The notes under the pieces are model-generated. The model was given only the letters and a program-made list of their open reading frames with translations. It did no database searches and was not told the origin of the DNA. The position numbers were made by a program, and so were the translations under genes. DNA of 64,000 nt, taken from positions 816,123 to 880,122 of the forward strand of contig VXBA01001693.1 in assembly GCA_013399895.1 (NCBI GenBank). The letters run 5' to 3'. Below are positions 49,709-61,507 of the stretch, piece after piece; position 1 is the stretch's first letter, and each line of letters starts with the position of its first letter. The stretch is from Serilophus lunatus (lineage: Eukaryota; Chordata; Aves; Passeriformes; Eurylaimidae).

Positions 49709-50650
49709 TGTTATGGGGTAGGTTTCTGTTTGGGAGGAAATTTGTTTCTATTTCCAACATGCATGCTGGTGGATGGCCTATGAGGCCTCGCTGCTGCTGC
49801 CCACCACATCCCCAAGCTGCGTGGAGGCATGGCACAGTGCCCTCGGTACCACAGCGACCACCCTGGCACGGGAAGCAATGGCAGGGGCCAGGCTGGTGCC
49901 AGTGGCGGGGAGGGACTTGCTTGCCAACGGTGGGGCAAGTGCAGGGGCAGCCATGTGATGAGGGAGCAGAGCAGCGCGCCTTGGCTGGCAGTGTGTGTGT
50001 GCGCGATGGAGCTGCTCCGCGCCCGGACTGCGCTGCCTGTGCCTTGGCTGGCGGTGCTGGACTGGTGCTGGGGAGCCACTGGTGTTGGAACGGTGCTAGG
50101 ACAGGCTGACCCTGGCCCATCAGTGCAGCAGAGGGAATGAGCTGATGGACTCATGGGAACTTCTGGAGCACAGTGGCTCTCAGGAATTGGGAGTGGCAAC
50201 TGCCTCACCTGTGCACACTCGAGGCTCTCTGTCTTTGGGTCTCGGTGCAGAAGGCAGCAGGGACGCTCTCACTCTCTCGTCATGGCACCCTCATGAGCAG
50301 CTCAGCCACTGTCACTGAATGGGAGCCCGGACTCCTCGGGAAGAAGGGAGCCGCCAGTCATAGAGTCTTTTTCCTTCCCATCCTTTACAACTTGGAACGT
50401 TGGTGAGAACGCATCTACCTGTGGCCCCTGCCTGGGCTGCATCTCAGCAAGAGTCGCATCTGCCATCTTCGCCACGGCAGCCATAGTCACAGGATTTTGG
50501 ACAAAAAGAGGGTTTTCTTTCTTTGTTTTCACTCCCATTGTTTTGTGTTCTATTACGTATATATTTATATGTTATAAAAAATCTGTTTTCATATATTTTT
50601 GTGCCCTTTTGTGCTTTAAGGTTTAAATTGCATAATTGTCTCCAAACAAA
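49709..50650 (+). repeat. GC- and CpG-rich block, possible truncated long LTR
   Basis: Starts TGTTATGGGGTAGG directly at the TSD of the upstream LTR. A GC-rich, CpG-containing core (about 49780-50480) is followed by a T-rich segment, an AT tract and 'gttataaaaaatctgttttc' (about 50570). That order (GC-rich body, then T-rich and AT-rich tail) resembles long avian ERVL-type LTRs such as the one at 476-1569, but I cannot match it and see no LTR 3' terminus. The large open frames on both strands (up to about 165 codons) reflect base composition. The alternative is a CpG-island promoter of an unannotated transcript. Confidence 0.4.
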
Positions 50651-53099
50651 GACACAGAAGTACTCTTGTCTTGCTCAGATCACTGCTGGTACACAGGGAG
50701 TGTCTTTCGTGAGGGGTGGCCCGAATGTGCTGGTGCCTGCAGCATCTATTGTTTATGTGGCTTACGGGCAGTGAGATGCTGAGAAAGCAGGCAATGCCAT
50801 CCCATGGTGTCAGGACAAGGAGCAGCCTTACTTTGCCACAGAACTGGAAAAAAATGGCTGTTATCCAGTCCAAACATGCTGTTTCAGGTGCAATTCCTCT
50901 GGAATGGATGCAATGAGCAGGATGAGATCCTCACCTATTCCCTCAGCCAGTGGTCCTCTGAGGTGGAAGCATAGGTGCACTAAGGAACAGCTGAGGAGCT
51001 TCTCCCTCATCACTGTCAGCATTATCACCTTAAAAACTACTTCATCACTTGCATTTCTAGTTGAAGCTAAAATATTGTATGCTGATATAGTTCTGTACTG
51101 TATATACACATCCTGGTATATACTATTAGAGTGACTATATTTTTTACTGGGTAGAATCTCCACATATTACCAAGGTTCAGCTTCATTCCTTTGTTTCCTC
51201 TTTCCTTGCTCATGATGCCATTGTTGGAAGGGAAAAAATGACCAAGAAGCATCTTCAGTGATTCTTGTGGAGAACGTCTAAAACTCTGGCCAGCAATGTA
51301 CTAAATAAATTCCTTGATGTGGACTTGACACACAAATCTCTGTCTAAAAGAAGGACAATTGTTTCATTTCTGCTATATCAGCTCTCCAATTATTTTTTCA
51401 CCATGATGCGGTAAATGGTTTTTTGTTCTCTTCCTTTTACTTCTGTGAAAAAATACACCTGAGAGAAAAGTGTTGAGTTTCTGCCAGTGTGCTATATGCC
51501 AGAGATTGGCCCAGGTAAACATATTGGAAGAGAAGGATTAAGCTTTAGTTTGTTTGCTAGGATCTGGTTTTAGCTCCAGAAACTTAAGGCAGGGCTTGTA
51601 GCTAAAAATACTTCCATACAGATGTAAGGTTTCCAAATTGACACAATTTCTTTAACACAGAAACCTGTTTAAACAAAGTTCTTGATTTATTTTTTTTCTC
51701 ACCTCTGCCTCTCAGACTTGGCTTCCCTCAGCCTCTAGCACAGGTACAGATAAAGACAGTGGAAAACATGCAAGAAAGTATGTTGGGGGTTAGCTTCTGT
51801 GTTTAGCCATTCCCTAAGCAACACTGGCCAGACTTTCAGGGAGGAATTACCACATCCATACATTTCTATTTTTACATCCTGCAGCAAACATGTTATTACC
51901 ACTGAACTGAGTGGCCTGCTGAGAAATGAAACTTCAAGCATTGCCTCTCACACATCAGAGGAAAACAATGCAACCAGCTCAGCCAAGGGCGTTTGCTGCG
52001 TGTCGGTTCTGGAAGCCATGGTGGGGATGGTGCAGGATCTGATTAGGGTGCTGTGATGGGGACTGGTACAGCCCCTGATGAGGATGCTCAGCGCAGGGGA
52101 GCCTGCTTGTTGCTTGGCCCCAAGGAAGCCTCAGCCTCCTCTTGCTCCAACTGCCACTTCTGGGGCAGGAAGGGTTCCAGTTTGAAAGTCAGAGCTGGTT
52201 TCTTTTTTTTCCAAGTCCTCAAGGGCAAGCTCTAGGCTGGCACCTGGACGCAAACCTACTGTTACCATGAGGGCTTCGCAAAGAGAAATAACTTCTATCG
52301 AGCCCTTTCTAAGTTCTCTATTTTGCAAGTAGTACACAGGTCAGTGATTTGACTGCACAATTAAAGTCTTGAGAGCACTACTGAGCTTCCAAAATAATAA
52401 TCATAATTAAACCCCCCCCAAATTTTTCCTCTTACATGAACATGCCAAAAGATACAGGAAATCCATGGATAGATTGATTTTTCATTTTGGCAGATCCCGT
52501 AAGATTAATACATTTTCTGAAAAACCCTTTTGCAAGCAGTATTTGTGCCAAGCATTCCCTTCTGAAGCTCACAAAATATTTGAAAGCAATAAAAAAAATC
52601 CGTGTTCAGTACCTCTATGGCTTCCAGTTATAATAAAGTCAGTCCATGTGGCAGATATGATTGGCCTGATCTCTTGAGTCATTTTAGTGGTGTTTACAAA
52701 TTTGAAGGTTTCCAATTCAGACCCCTGTACCAGAAACATGTAGCAACATTTTCATGTTGAATTTTTTCCAAGTATTATTTTTCAATGTGTTCTCCCACAA
52801 TCACACTTTGTGTTTTGACACAAACTGAGAAAATCAATAAGTGAAAGGCAAAACTGGTGTTCCTGACATGCTCCTTACTGCAAGTGTTTGCTGGGTGAGC
52901 TGTCCTGTATGAAACATACCAGCTTTCAGTCTTCAGATCTCCTCTGGGCAAAATCGTGTGCATGGAAGCATGGTGCAAGTTAACAAGCAAACAACAGTCA
53001 GTCCCAAAGGGTTGTCTTCTGCAGTGGAGAGTGCTGTGGCCGGGGCAGAGGCACATAAGCTAACTCCAATAGTAATAACTAGGGATGTCTTGGTTACAT
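50651..53099. other. Intergenic, nothing recognised
   Basis: Unique-looking sequence with short frames only. No promoter, exon or repeat family identified. Confidence 0.45.
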
Positions 53100-53443
53100 G
53101 CCTAATTTTTGGAGACCACTGATGAGTGGTGTTCCTTGGGGATCAGTACTGGGACAAGCACTGTTTAAATCTTTGCCAGCGACACGTACAGTGGGATTGA
53201 GTGCACTCTCGGCAAGTCTGCTGGCAACGCCGCACTGTGTGGTGCAGTCGATGTGCTGGAGGGAAGGGATGCCATCTACAGAGACCGGGACAGGCTTGAA
53301 AGGTGAGCCCATGTGAACCTCGTGAACTTCAACAAGGCCAAGTGCAAGGTCTTGCACATGTGTAAGGCCAGTAATACAGGCTGGGCAGAGAATGTATTGA
53401 GAACAGCTCTGAAGAAAAGGACTTGAGGATGTTGACTGACAAG
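53100..53443 (+). mobile_element. CR1 LINE ORF2 C-terminal fragment (interrupted)
   Basis: Sense CR1 text: 'gtggtgttccttggggatcag', then 'tactgggacaagcactgttt', 'cttcaacaaggccaagtgc', and 'aaaaggacttgaggatgttg'. This is the end of the reverse-transcriptase ORF. It stops abruptly where a minus-strand CR1 tail begins at 53444. A matching plus-strand CR1 3' end resumes at about 53974. Confidence 0.85.
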
Positions 53444-53972
53444 AATCATAGAATCTTTAATGTTGGAAAAGACCTCTAAGATCATCAAGTTCAACCATTA
53501 ACCCAACATCATGTTGGCTAATAAAACATACTCCCAAGTGCCATATCCACACATTTTTTGAACACTTTCAGGGATGGAGATTCCACCACTTCCCTGGGCA
53601 ACTTGTTCCAATGTCTGGCTATCCTTTCAGGGAAGAAATTTTTCCTAATATCCAACTTAGAACTCCCCTGGCACAACTTGAAGCCATTTCCTCTTTTCCT
53701 ATCACTTGTTACTTGGGAGAAGAGACTGGCTCTTATCTGGCTACAACCTCTTTTCAGGTAGTTGTAGGGATGATAAGGCCTCCCCTGAGCCTCTTTTTTT
53801 CCAGACTAAGCACCCACAGCTACCTCAGACATCCTCGTAGTACTTCTGTACCACACCCTGCACCAACTCTGTTGTCCTTCTTTGGACACACTTCAGCACA
53901 CCTCAATGTCTTTCTTATAGTGAAAGGTCCAAAAGTAAGCACAGGATTCAAGGTCCCCAGAATACAGTGCTA
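53444..53972 (-). mobile_element. CR1 LINE 3' end inserted in opposite orientation
   Basis: Begins with the reverse tail 'aatcatagaatctttaatg', then 'gttggaaaagacctctaag', 'atcatcaagttcaaccatta', 'cctaatatccaacttagaac', 'ctacaacctcttttcaggta' and 'caatgtctttcttatagtga'. It is less diverged than the plus-strand CR1 pieces around it, which fits a later insertion. 5'-truncated at about 53960-53972. Confidence 0.92.
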
Positions 53973-53973
53973 A

Positions 53974-54098
53974 ATGCCAGGTTGAATGGGGCCCTGAGCA
54001 ACCTGGTCTATTGGAAGTTGTCCCTGCCCATGCCAAGGGAGTTAGAACTAGATGATCTTAAAGATCCCTTCCAAACCAAACCATTCTATGATTCTGTA
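53974..54098 (+). mobile_element. CR1 LINE 3' tail (probable continuation of 53100-53443)
   Basis: Text 'aggttgaatggggccctgag', then 'caacctggtctattggaag', 'ttagaactagatgatctta', and 'aaaccattctatgattctg'. It has the strand and relative position expected for the missing 3' end of the interrupted element, although some 3' UTR-proximal sequence is absent between the two parts. Confidence 0.85.
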
Positions 54099-57000
54099 TT
54101 TAATTCCAGTTTGATTTTCAACCAGCAAGAAAAGCTTGACTCTGTAGAAAGGGACAGTGGCTGCCCATAGGGGTAGATGAGAATGCTGCAGGGATGGGAG
54201 GTTGTATATGAACCAAGCGTGGATACTGACAGTGACTCTAGAAATTGCACTGGAAATCCTGGGCCAACCATGAGCCAAAACAATGCCATGAGTCTTGATA
54301 ATGGTCTCCTCCCCATAGCAGCTTGCAGAGAGCCTAGGGAAGATTGTAGCACCTGGGAGATGTCAGAAGAAACAGAGAAAAAAACCCTGAAAGTCTATGT
54401 CAACAGTGAGGGCGGTATAAAACACAATTCCCAAACCAGATGGCTGCTTTAAGGTAACAACAATAGAAATTAGACAAAAGCGATGACAGTCACCTCTTCT
54501 TTTTTTTGTGCGTGCTAAAGGATTCCCTGAGCAGCAGCACTGGGATGTTGTCAGCTTTTGGTAGGAGCCCTGGATGTGTGGGTGAGCAGATACCTTGCAG
54601 CCAATGCCAAGCAGCATCCAACATGGGGGGATGGGCTGGATAAGTCTTGTTTGCTTTCCACCAGAGGTGAATAGCAAGTGCAGCTCTACAAGGATCAGCA
54701 AAAGTCAGTAGAGCTGAGTTTAATTTCCTTTGTTAGCCTGTACTGATACGGCAACAATGGAAATTCCAGAGGAAAAATCATTTTGTGATGTTGGTAAAAA
54801 ACCTTCAACAGGTGAAACATTGAAGCAGTGCCATTCTGTGTTTTCTGATGGACAGAAATATGGATGGGAAGGTTAAAGTCGTTGGCAGGGGATAAGAGTT
54901 GAGACAACATACTGGGTTACAAGTCTGGAAATGTCTGAGACAGCTGGATCACAGCCAGTAAGCTATGGTAGGAAAACTGGTTAGATCAGGAAGATAATTA
55001 AGTGGAAAGCTGTCAAGGTCCTGTGGCCAACAGGAGTCCAGAAAATGTTTGGGAAGAGAGGTCATGGATGATAAAGATCATTGTGCCAACAAAACATTAG
55101 TAAAGACCTAAATGAGCTGAAGATCAGCTGGAAAGAAATAGATGAAAAGACTAATGTCTGTGGTTTTGCAGAAATCATCTGCTGGGTTTATGAGTCATGG
55201 AGACTAAAACCAGATAGAAACGAGAACTGGGCAGACAGTTATGGCCTGCTGTGTCTGGGGATGAACCACTAATTTATTTTGCATGTACTGTATTGCTGAT
55301 TCCCTCTGTATTTGAATTTAAAAATAGGGCATTTTACACCCAAAAAAATGAGTAACATTTGTGAGTTTAATTCACACCACTTGCATCACTGCTTCTGTGA
55401 ATCTGGTGGCCAGCAATTTTAAGTATACATGGGAACCTTGGGCTTTTCCCTGGCTTTCATTTTATCTATTTACTATACTTATGGTAAGACACTGGAAGTG
55501 GTAACGAGCATTGCAAAACAAGGTTGCTTTTGCTAGATCCCAATGCTTTCAGCTTCAGCTACTTTCCTTTCCTATGAAGCCACTTACTACTGCATGCTGT
55601 GATGCAGGGCTTAATGTCCCAGGGCAATAGCTGGACAGGTGACAGCTGTCACACACTCATGATCAGGTGTGTGCACATGGATGCATCTGTATCTGTAACA
55701 GAATGGGATGCAGCAAATTCTGGATTGTGATTTTTGTGATGTACTGTGTTTAACTGGAGCCTGGCTGAGGACAAACTTTTTCTGTCGCATTCCTGAGAGT
55801 TTGGGCAAAAATTTCTGGCAGGCTTTTACAAGATGCTGCTGAAGGCCACCACGACACAGTAATTTAAGTGTGTGACGCTGACTGTTTCTCAGTCTCTCAT
55901 GGTTCCTGGTGGGCTGAGATGCCAGCATTACTGTTGGATCTGGGGTTTTCCATTGGTTGCAATGTTGACTTGCAGGGGAAGGTCTCTGATATGCTAGTTT
56001 TTTCCTCCTATTTGTGTAGATAGTGGCATATCTCATGTTGTGATTGAAATTTCTAATTACAGCAACAACCATGATAAGCCTGAAGTACACATGGGAAGAC
56101 CAGTGGAAGAAGAAATAGTAATGGTGATCTACCTGGGTTCAGTTTCTATAGATTTAATCGATAAATTCAGGATTTTTCCCAGTAGATAGAACAAAACAGA
56201 AAGTCTTGTCAAACTTTCTTTTACCTATAGAAAGAGGTCAGACCTGCTTTCATCCGGAATGAAATTTTGATGCAGGCAGTCATGGGGTGTTCTTGTTTAC
56301 TGTAATCCCAGAAATATAAGGCACATGGTTCCTTCACAGGAATTTCAAGTAGATCAGCTGAACAAAAGTTTGGCTCTTCTGTACATGAGGTATTTTCCTT
56401 TTCGATTGTCATTCCAAAGCGATGCTAGGAATGTGGTCAAGAAATGCTATGACATAAAACTTGGACTGACTTCAAAATAAGTTCTAAATTTGTTTTGTGC
56501 ATAATCATCTCTGCTTAAACCTAGATGTCTTTTTTCCAAAATGCTGATGGCAGTTTGGAGACCACAACACATCTCTTCACAGATGCAGTAAGCTTACAGC
56601 CCACACCTTTTTAGCATCTGTCCAGTCACTTCCTTGTTCAAATCCCACCTAAGATGCCTGTAGCTCACCAAAGAACTCCATTTTTGTAACATTTCTGTAA
56701 TTATGCAAGCGGCACAGGTTATGTCTGTCTCCAAACACACATATTTTTCTCCATAGTGAAGACACTTGTTCCCTTGTTCAAATCAAAGGCAGTTCTCAGT
56801 GCTAGAAGTTTCTTACTTGGAGGAGTCAGGTTTGAGCCTTTTCACTATTTTGAGCTATTTTTTGTTGATTGGCAAGATAGTCAAATGAGAGGGGGTGGCT
56901 TTTCGTTTCCTTCCTATGCCTTCCTCTAGGCACTTTTCACAAAAGACCCCAGGGGGTTAAGCCCAAAAGATTAAGTATGAAATAGAGATGAAGTTAAGTA

Positions 57001-57791
57001 TTTTGATCACAAGACTGCTAAACATAAAACAAGTAGAGAGGCATGAGGCAGGCTGGAATCTTGTGCTTCTCAAGCAGTCACAACAGCTGAGCCCAGCTAC
57101 ATGAGAGCTGCAGCTGCAGACAATGTGAGCTAAAAAGATCTAGTTAAATTTTAGCATGAGATTGACATCTTCCCAGTAGAGGTGGAAAGCATTAGCACTG
57201 CTGTGCAAGGCTTTTGTATGATTTTGTTTAGAAAACTGGTTCCAGCTCTGATCAGCCGTGTTTAATAAAAGATAAGCTGAAACAGATGTGGTGAAAGGCT
57301 CTAAGAGTGACCAAGGCAATGGGAAGTCTATATTCCACGTGGAGACTGAGAGTGACTTGTTTAGCTTAATGGTACAAAGCAAGCAGGACCTTAACGAAAA
57401 AATAATGTGGTGAAATAACAGGAAGAGAAAATGCTGTTTAGGTTAAATGGCAATGTTAGTAGTAGGCTACAAAAAATGGTGATAATGAAAATTAGGTCAG
57501 AAATGAGAAACTGTCTAGTTACTCAAGGAACAGGACCTAGCATGAGCTTTCTATCAAAAGGGAGTGATGAGGAGTTAGGATGGCTTCAGAAAGACCTTGC
57601 TATGTATATGGAAATGTTTATGTGACACTGTGGATGAGCTTTCACATCCCTCAGATGTCCTTGAGCATTTCCAGTGCAGTGATGTGCCTTCTACTGTGCC
57701 ATGAATTGTTCCTGTGGGATAATGGAAGGGCAGTTGCTTTTTCCTATATATAGCCTCAGGCTGTATATGCTGCTGAATCAGTGTTACATTT
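54099..57791. other. Intergenic, nothing recognised
   Basis: No gene or named repeat. A minus-strand frame of about 160 codons at 55611-56090 shows no domain. A 14-bp perfect palindrome centred on CAGCTG lies at 55639-55652. Confidence 0.45.
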
Positions 57792-58035
57792 CACAGAATC
57801 ACAGAATCAATTAAGTTGGAGAAGACCTCTGAGATCATCGAGTCCAATCTATGACCAAACACTACCGTGTCAACTAGACCGTGGCACTAAATGCCACATC
57901 CAGTCTTTCCTTAAACACCTCCAGGTTGTGAGGTGACCCCTCCACCTCCCTGGGCAGCCCATTCCAATGTCTAATTACACTTTTTGCAAAGAAATGCTTC
58001 CTAATATCTAACCTAAACCTCCCCTGGTGCGGCAT
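57792..58035 (-). mobile_element. CR1 LINE 3' end fragment
   Basis: Begins 'cacagaatcacagaatcaa', then 'ttggagaagacctctgagat', 'catcgagtccaatctatgac', 'cctccctgggcagcccattc' and 'ctaacctaaacctcccctgg'. It is a short, 5'-truncated copy. A minus-strand frame over it reads KSVIRHWNGLPREVE, the usual CR1 C-terminal words. Confidence 0.92.
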
Positions 58036-61000
58036 TTCACTGTGCTGGGCAGCACAATATCTGAGTCTTTTTGTGGCTCTATCCTTTGTTCTCTGTGCTG
58101 CCAATTACCACTTGCTGTAAAGCTGGGCTGTTATAGCCAGGCTGCTTAGCAGAGGTGCTGGAAAGATTAATGTGAGAAAGATGATGAGGTGCTCAGATGC
58201 AGAAGTCATGAAGGTCATGTAGGTACACAAGGAAAGCAGCCTGAGATTTCAAAATCATGGAGAAAAAACTCTGGTGAAAGCCAGTTACAGCTTTATTCCT
58301 GTATCCTTGTGGAATTTTAAAAAATCATTATCTCTGGTGACAAAGAAAATGCAGTTGTTTGCAACTGAAATTAAATTTTTCCTCTGAAATTTTAGTGTGA
58401 AGAAGAAAGTAGGGGTTGCATGACCTACCCTGTGGTTGGCATGCACTGAGCAGTTCTCCTATATTTCTATAGTCCCCTGCTGTATACTCCAGACCCTCTC
58501 TTTTTCCTTCAGCATCCAACCACTTTTGCCCAAATCTTCATTGATTCACGGTCTTGCAGAGCTACTTGCAGCGCATGGTCTTTAGAAAGCTGGTATCTGT
58601 TTAAAAAATACTGGTTTCTGTCCTCTGACTTTTAGGGAGTGCATTAAAGCATCTTCCCTTTCCCAGCGGAAGCAAATGTAGCTAAAATTACTCTGCTCCA
58701 GAGGTTCTCTCCCTCTGCCTGGTAGTCAGTCCCACAGGAATCAGCTGGTCTAAGTTTATCTGTACAAATGTATACTTTCCTGTAAACAGGAAGGAAGACT
58801 GACATGCTGTTTGTGTTTGAATATTGTTTTCAGGACGCCTGAGGACTACTAAAAAATCACGGACAGGCGGGAATGAGATGACAATTGCTTCAAACTGGTA
58901 ACAATTTTCAGGATGTCACATGTTCTGTCAAACACCTGTGTGGAGATACAGTGGCGGTTAGGATCTATCAGGAAAGGAAAGCAAAGGATGAAAGCTCAAT
59001 CATTCCTGAATGAAAAACAGAGCAAACTATCTGGGATGGGTGTTCAGTCAGCTGATAAAGGCAGCACTACGCTACAGCTCTGCTGTCTCTTGCATGTGAG
59101 ATGAACAACCCTAGAAAGAACACCTCTTCCCCTTGGAAGAATACTACCCCCCTCAGGCTTTCTTCTTAAGTTTCCCTCTGAGAGCCAGTTAATGATTTTT
59201 GCCTCCCTTCTGAGAAAAGAAAGATAGCTTACTTGTGTGGCTTCGATTCCTGTCTCATTTATCTCTGCGTGTGTTGCATCTGTGGCTTTACTGAGGTTTT
59301 TTTCTCAAAGAATAGATTCTGCAGTGCTCTAAATGTTACCCAGCACTGCTCTGAGGAATTAATAGACTTAGAGGATCTGATCAATATAACAACAAAAAAA
59401 GAGGCCAATTTCCTCCTAGTCAGCAGCCTAATCAGTTTTATCACAGCTCATGCATTATCAGCACTTGCTCTGTGATCAAGACACAGTTGGGCTTGGAGTT
59501 TGCCACTGCAGTTTGTCTGCTTCATTCAATTACTTCTTTGATCACTTCTGGGGGAAGTATCTATAGATTAAATTCCCATTTAATTTGTATCGTACATGAA
59601 CAAAAAACTCACCACTCCCTTATTTCCTGAGATTGCAGCAGCAACATGAAGTGTGTATTTATTTGCACAGACATCAGCCAAATGTCATTACTCCCTGCTG
59701 AGAGCTTTAAAACGCAAGAACAAGTTGCCCTCTTGCCCCATGGACACCAGTTATCTGCTGAGAAATATGAGAGCCTCTCTTACTCCCCGTGCAATGAAAC
59801 ACACCTCTTCCAAAGCCTTATCTGGGACCCCACAACTCTGCTGCACTATTTTGTTGCAATCGTGTTGGGTATAACATGGGCACACAGCCTGGAATGACAG
59901 AGACCAGTGGATAAGATTTTATTCCTGACAGAGCTTCAGCAAAATGGTCCCCTGAAGGAGCTGCAGGCTCATATTTCAATAAAACTCCATAAAATTAGCA
60001 ATTTATGAATATCCAGAGAGTAAATCACATGCAGCTGCCACAAACGGGCTGCAGAAGAGATAAGCTTCTCTCAGGCAGCTCCAGCTTCTTTCCCTCCCAG
60101 TGCATTTGACAGTAGAAGATCTTTTTGCTTTCGTTTAAAGACACTTTAGACTAATGTTCAGAGGAGAGCTAATAGGTTGTACTTTATTCCCTTCATCAGC
60201 TTCTGGGACCTTCTGAACTGGATTGCAAGAATAACAAATTTATTATTTTTAATTCACAGTATCTGTAGTGCCTATTAATTATTTTTAATTAGTTCTGAGA
60301 CTCAATACTAAAGGTATTATGTATCTCATTGTCTTGGTTACTGTGTCATTGGTAGGAATAATTTTTGTAATCAGTAAGAACATTACTGTAACACATTGAT
60401 CAGTCAGGTGAAGAAATGCTTAAAGAATTTGTAAAAATGTAAGAAGTTTAAAGAGCTAGTTCTTTGCTGACTATCCTCAATGGTATTTCTCGTTGCTATC
60501 TTGCTTTTCCCAAGCTATACGAAAAAAACCAAAAAACCAGGAATAAAAGGGCACAGATTTTAGCTATAAGAAGCATTAATCTCAACTTTTGATGTACGGT
60601 TGAATGAAATTATGGCTTTGTAGGGCAACTGTGTTCTGTTCAACAGCAAACAACTGTTAATTAAGTGTTATTTCATCTCAGTCTGACATGACAGTCCAGA
60701 GTCTGGACTGTTTCAGTATAAAACCAGCCCAACTGAAGAATTCTGAATGCACTTCCACCCTCCCCAGCTCTTGGTTGCCCAACACATTCCTGTCTTCATT
60801 GACATCTCCTTCTTATCAAAGATTCCTACTTCTGCCTTCTCATGTCTCTCCCCAGATCTTCTGGTGCTTAGCTAAACCCTTCCCTGAGTTACATTTGCCC
60901 TGGCCCCTTCTGAGGCCATTAAATAACATTATGTGAGATTGGTTTATGTGGACCTGTAAAAAGCTCATGTGGAAGGTTTTTTTTCTGTAGAGTTTTTTAT

Positions 61001-61507
61001 TCCTCAGTGATATTTTGCAAGCCTCAATTTAGCTTGACCTTAGGTAAACTCCAGAGCTGTAGGCAGGATTTGGCATGGTTGAACATAGTACTTTTCTTCT
61101 ACTTTCAGCTTGCAGCCCTCACCATTTCTATGGTAAGTTGCTTCTCAGTCTATTTTAGTTCATGTTTAATATAGAATATACTTAAGAAATGTGGAAGAGC
61201 ATCAAGCTGTAATATTGTCCTTAAGTGAGTCCTGAGGCCCAAGTTGCTCTGCTGAAAGACTAGTAGTTCCTAGACCTTAACCTCTCCATGGCCACTCACA
61301 TTTCCTGTGCTCTGCCAGTGCCTACCTACCCCTCAATGGAAGTGGAGATGCTGAAAAGTCCTATTCTGTGAGGTGTGTTGAGATCATAAGCATGATCTCA
61401 GTATGTTTCATTGACCCTTATTCATATGACCCTTACAATTTAAGAGATATTACACATTACTAGATTATTTTGTATGTGGAAGGAGTTTATGATCCACTCT
61501 TATTCTC
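58036..61507. other. Intergenic, nothing recognised
   Basis: No gene, LTR or CR1 copy recognised. Frames are short and lack known motifs. Confidence 0.45.

Noticed and set aside
49711..50208. Long overlapping frames on both strands (up to about 165 codons)
   Set aside because: CpG-rich composition removes stops in all frames. There is no recognisable domain, splice context or start.
55611..56090. Minus-strand open frame of about 159 codons
   Set aside because: No recognisable family, repeat or splice structure. A chance frame of this size is expected in 64 kb.
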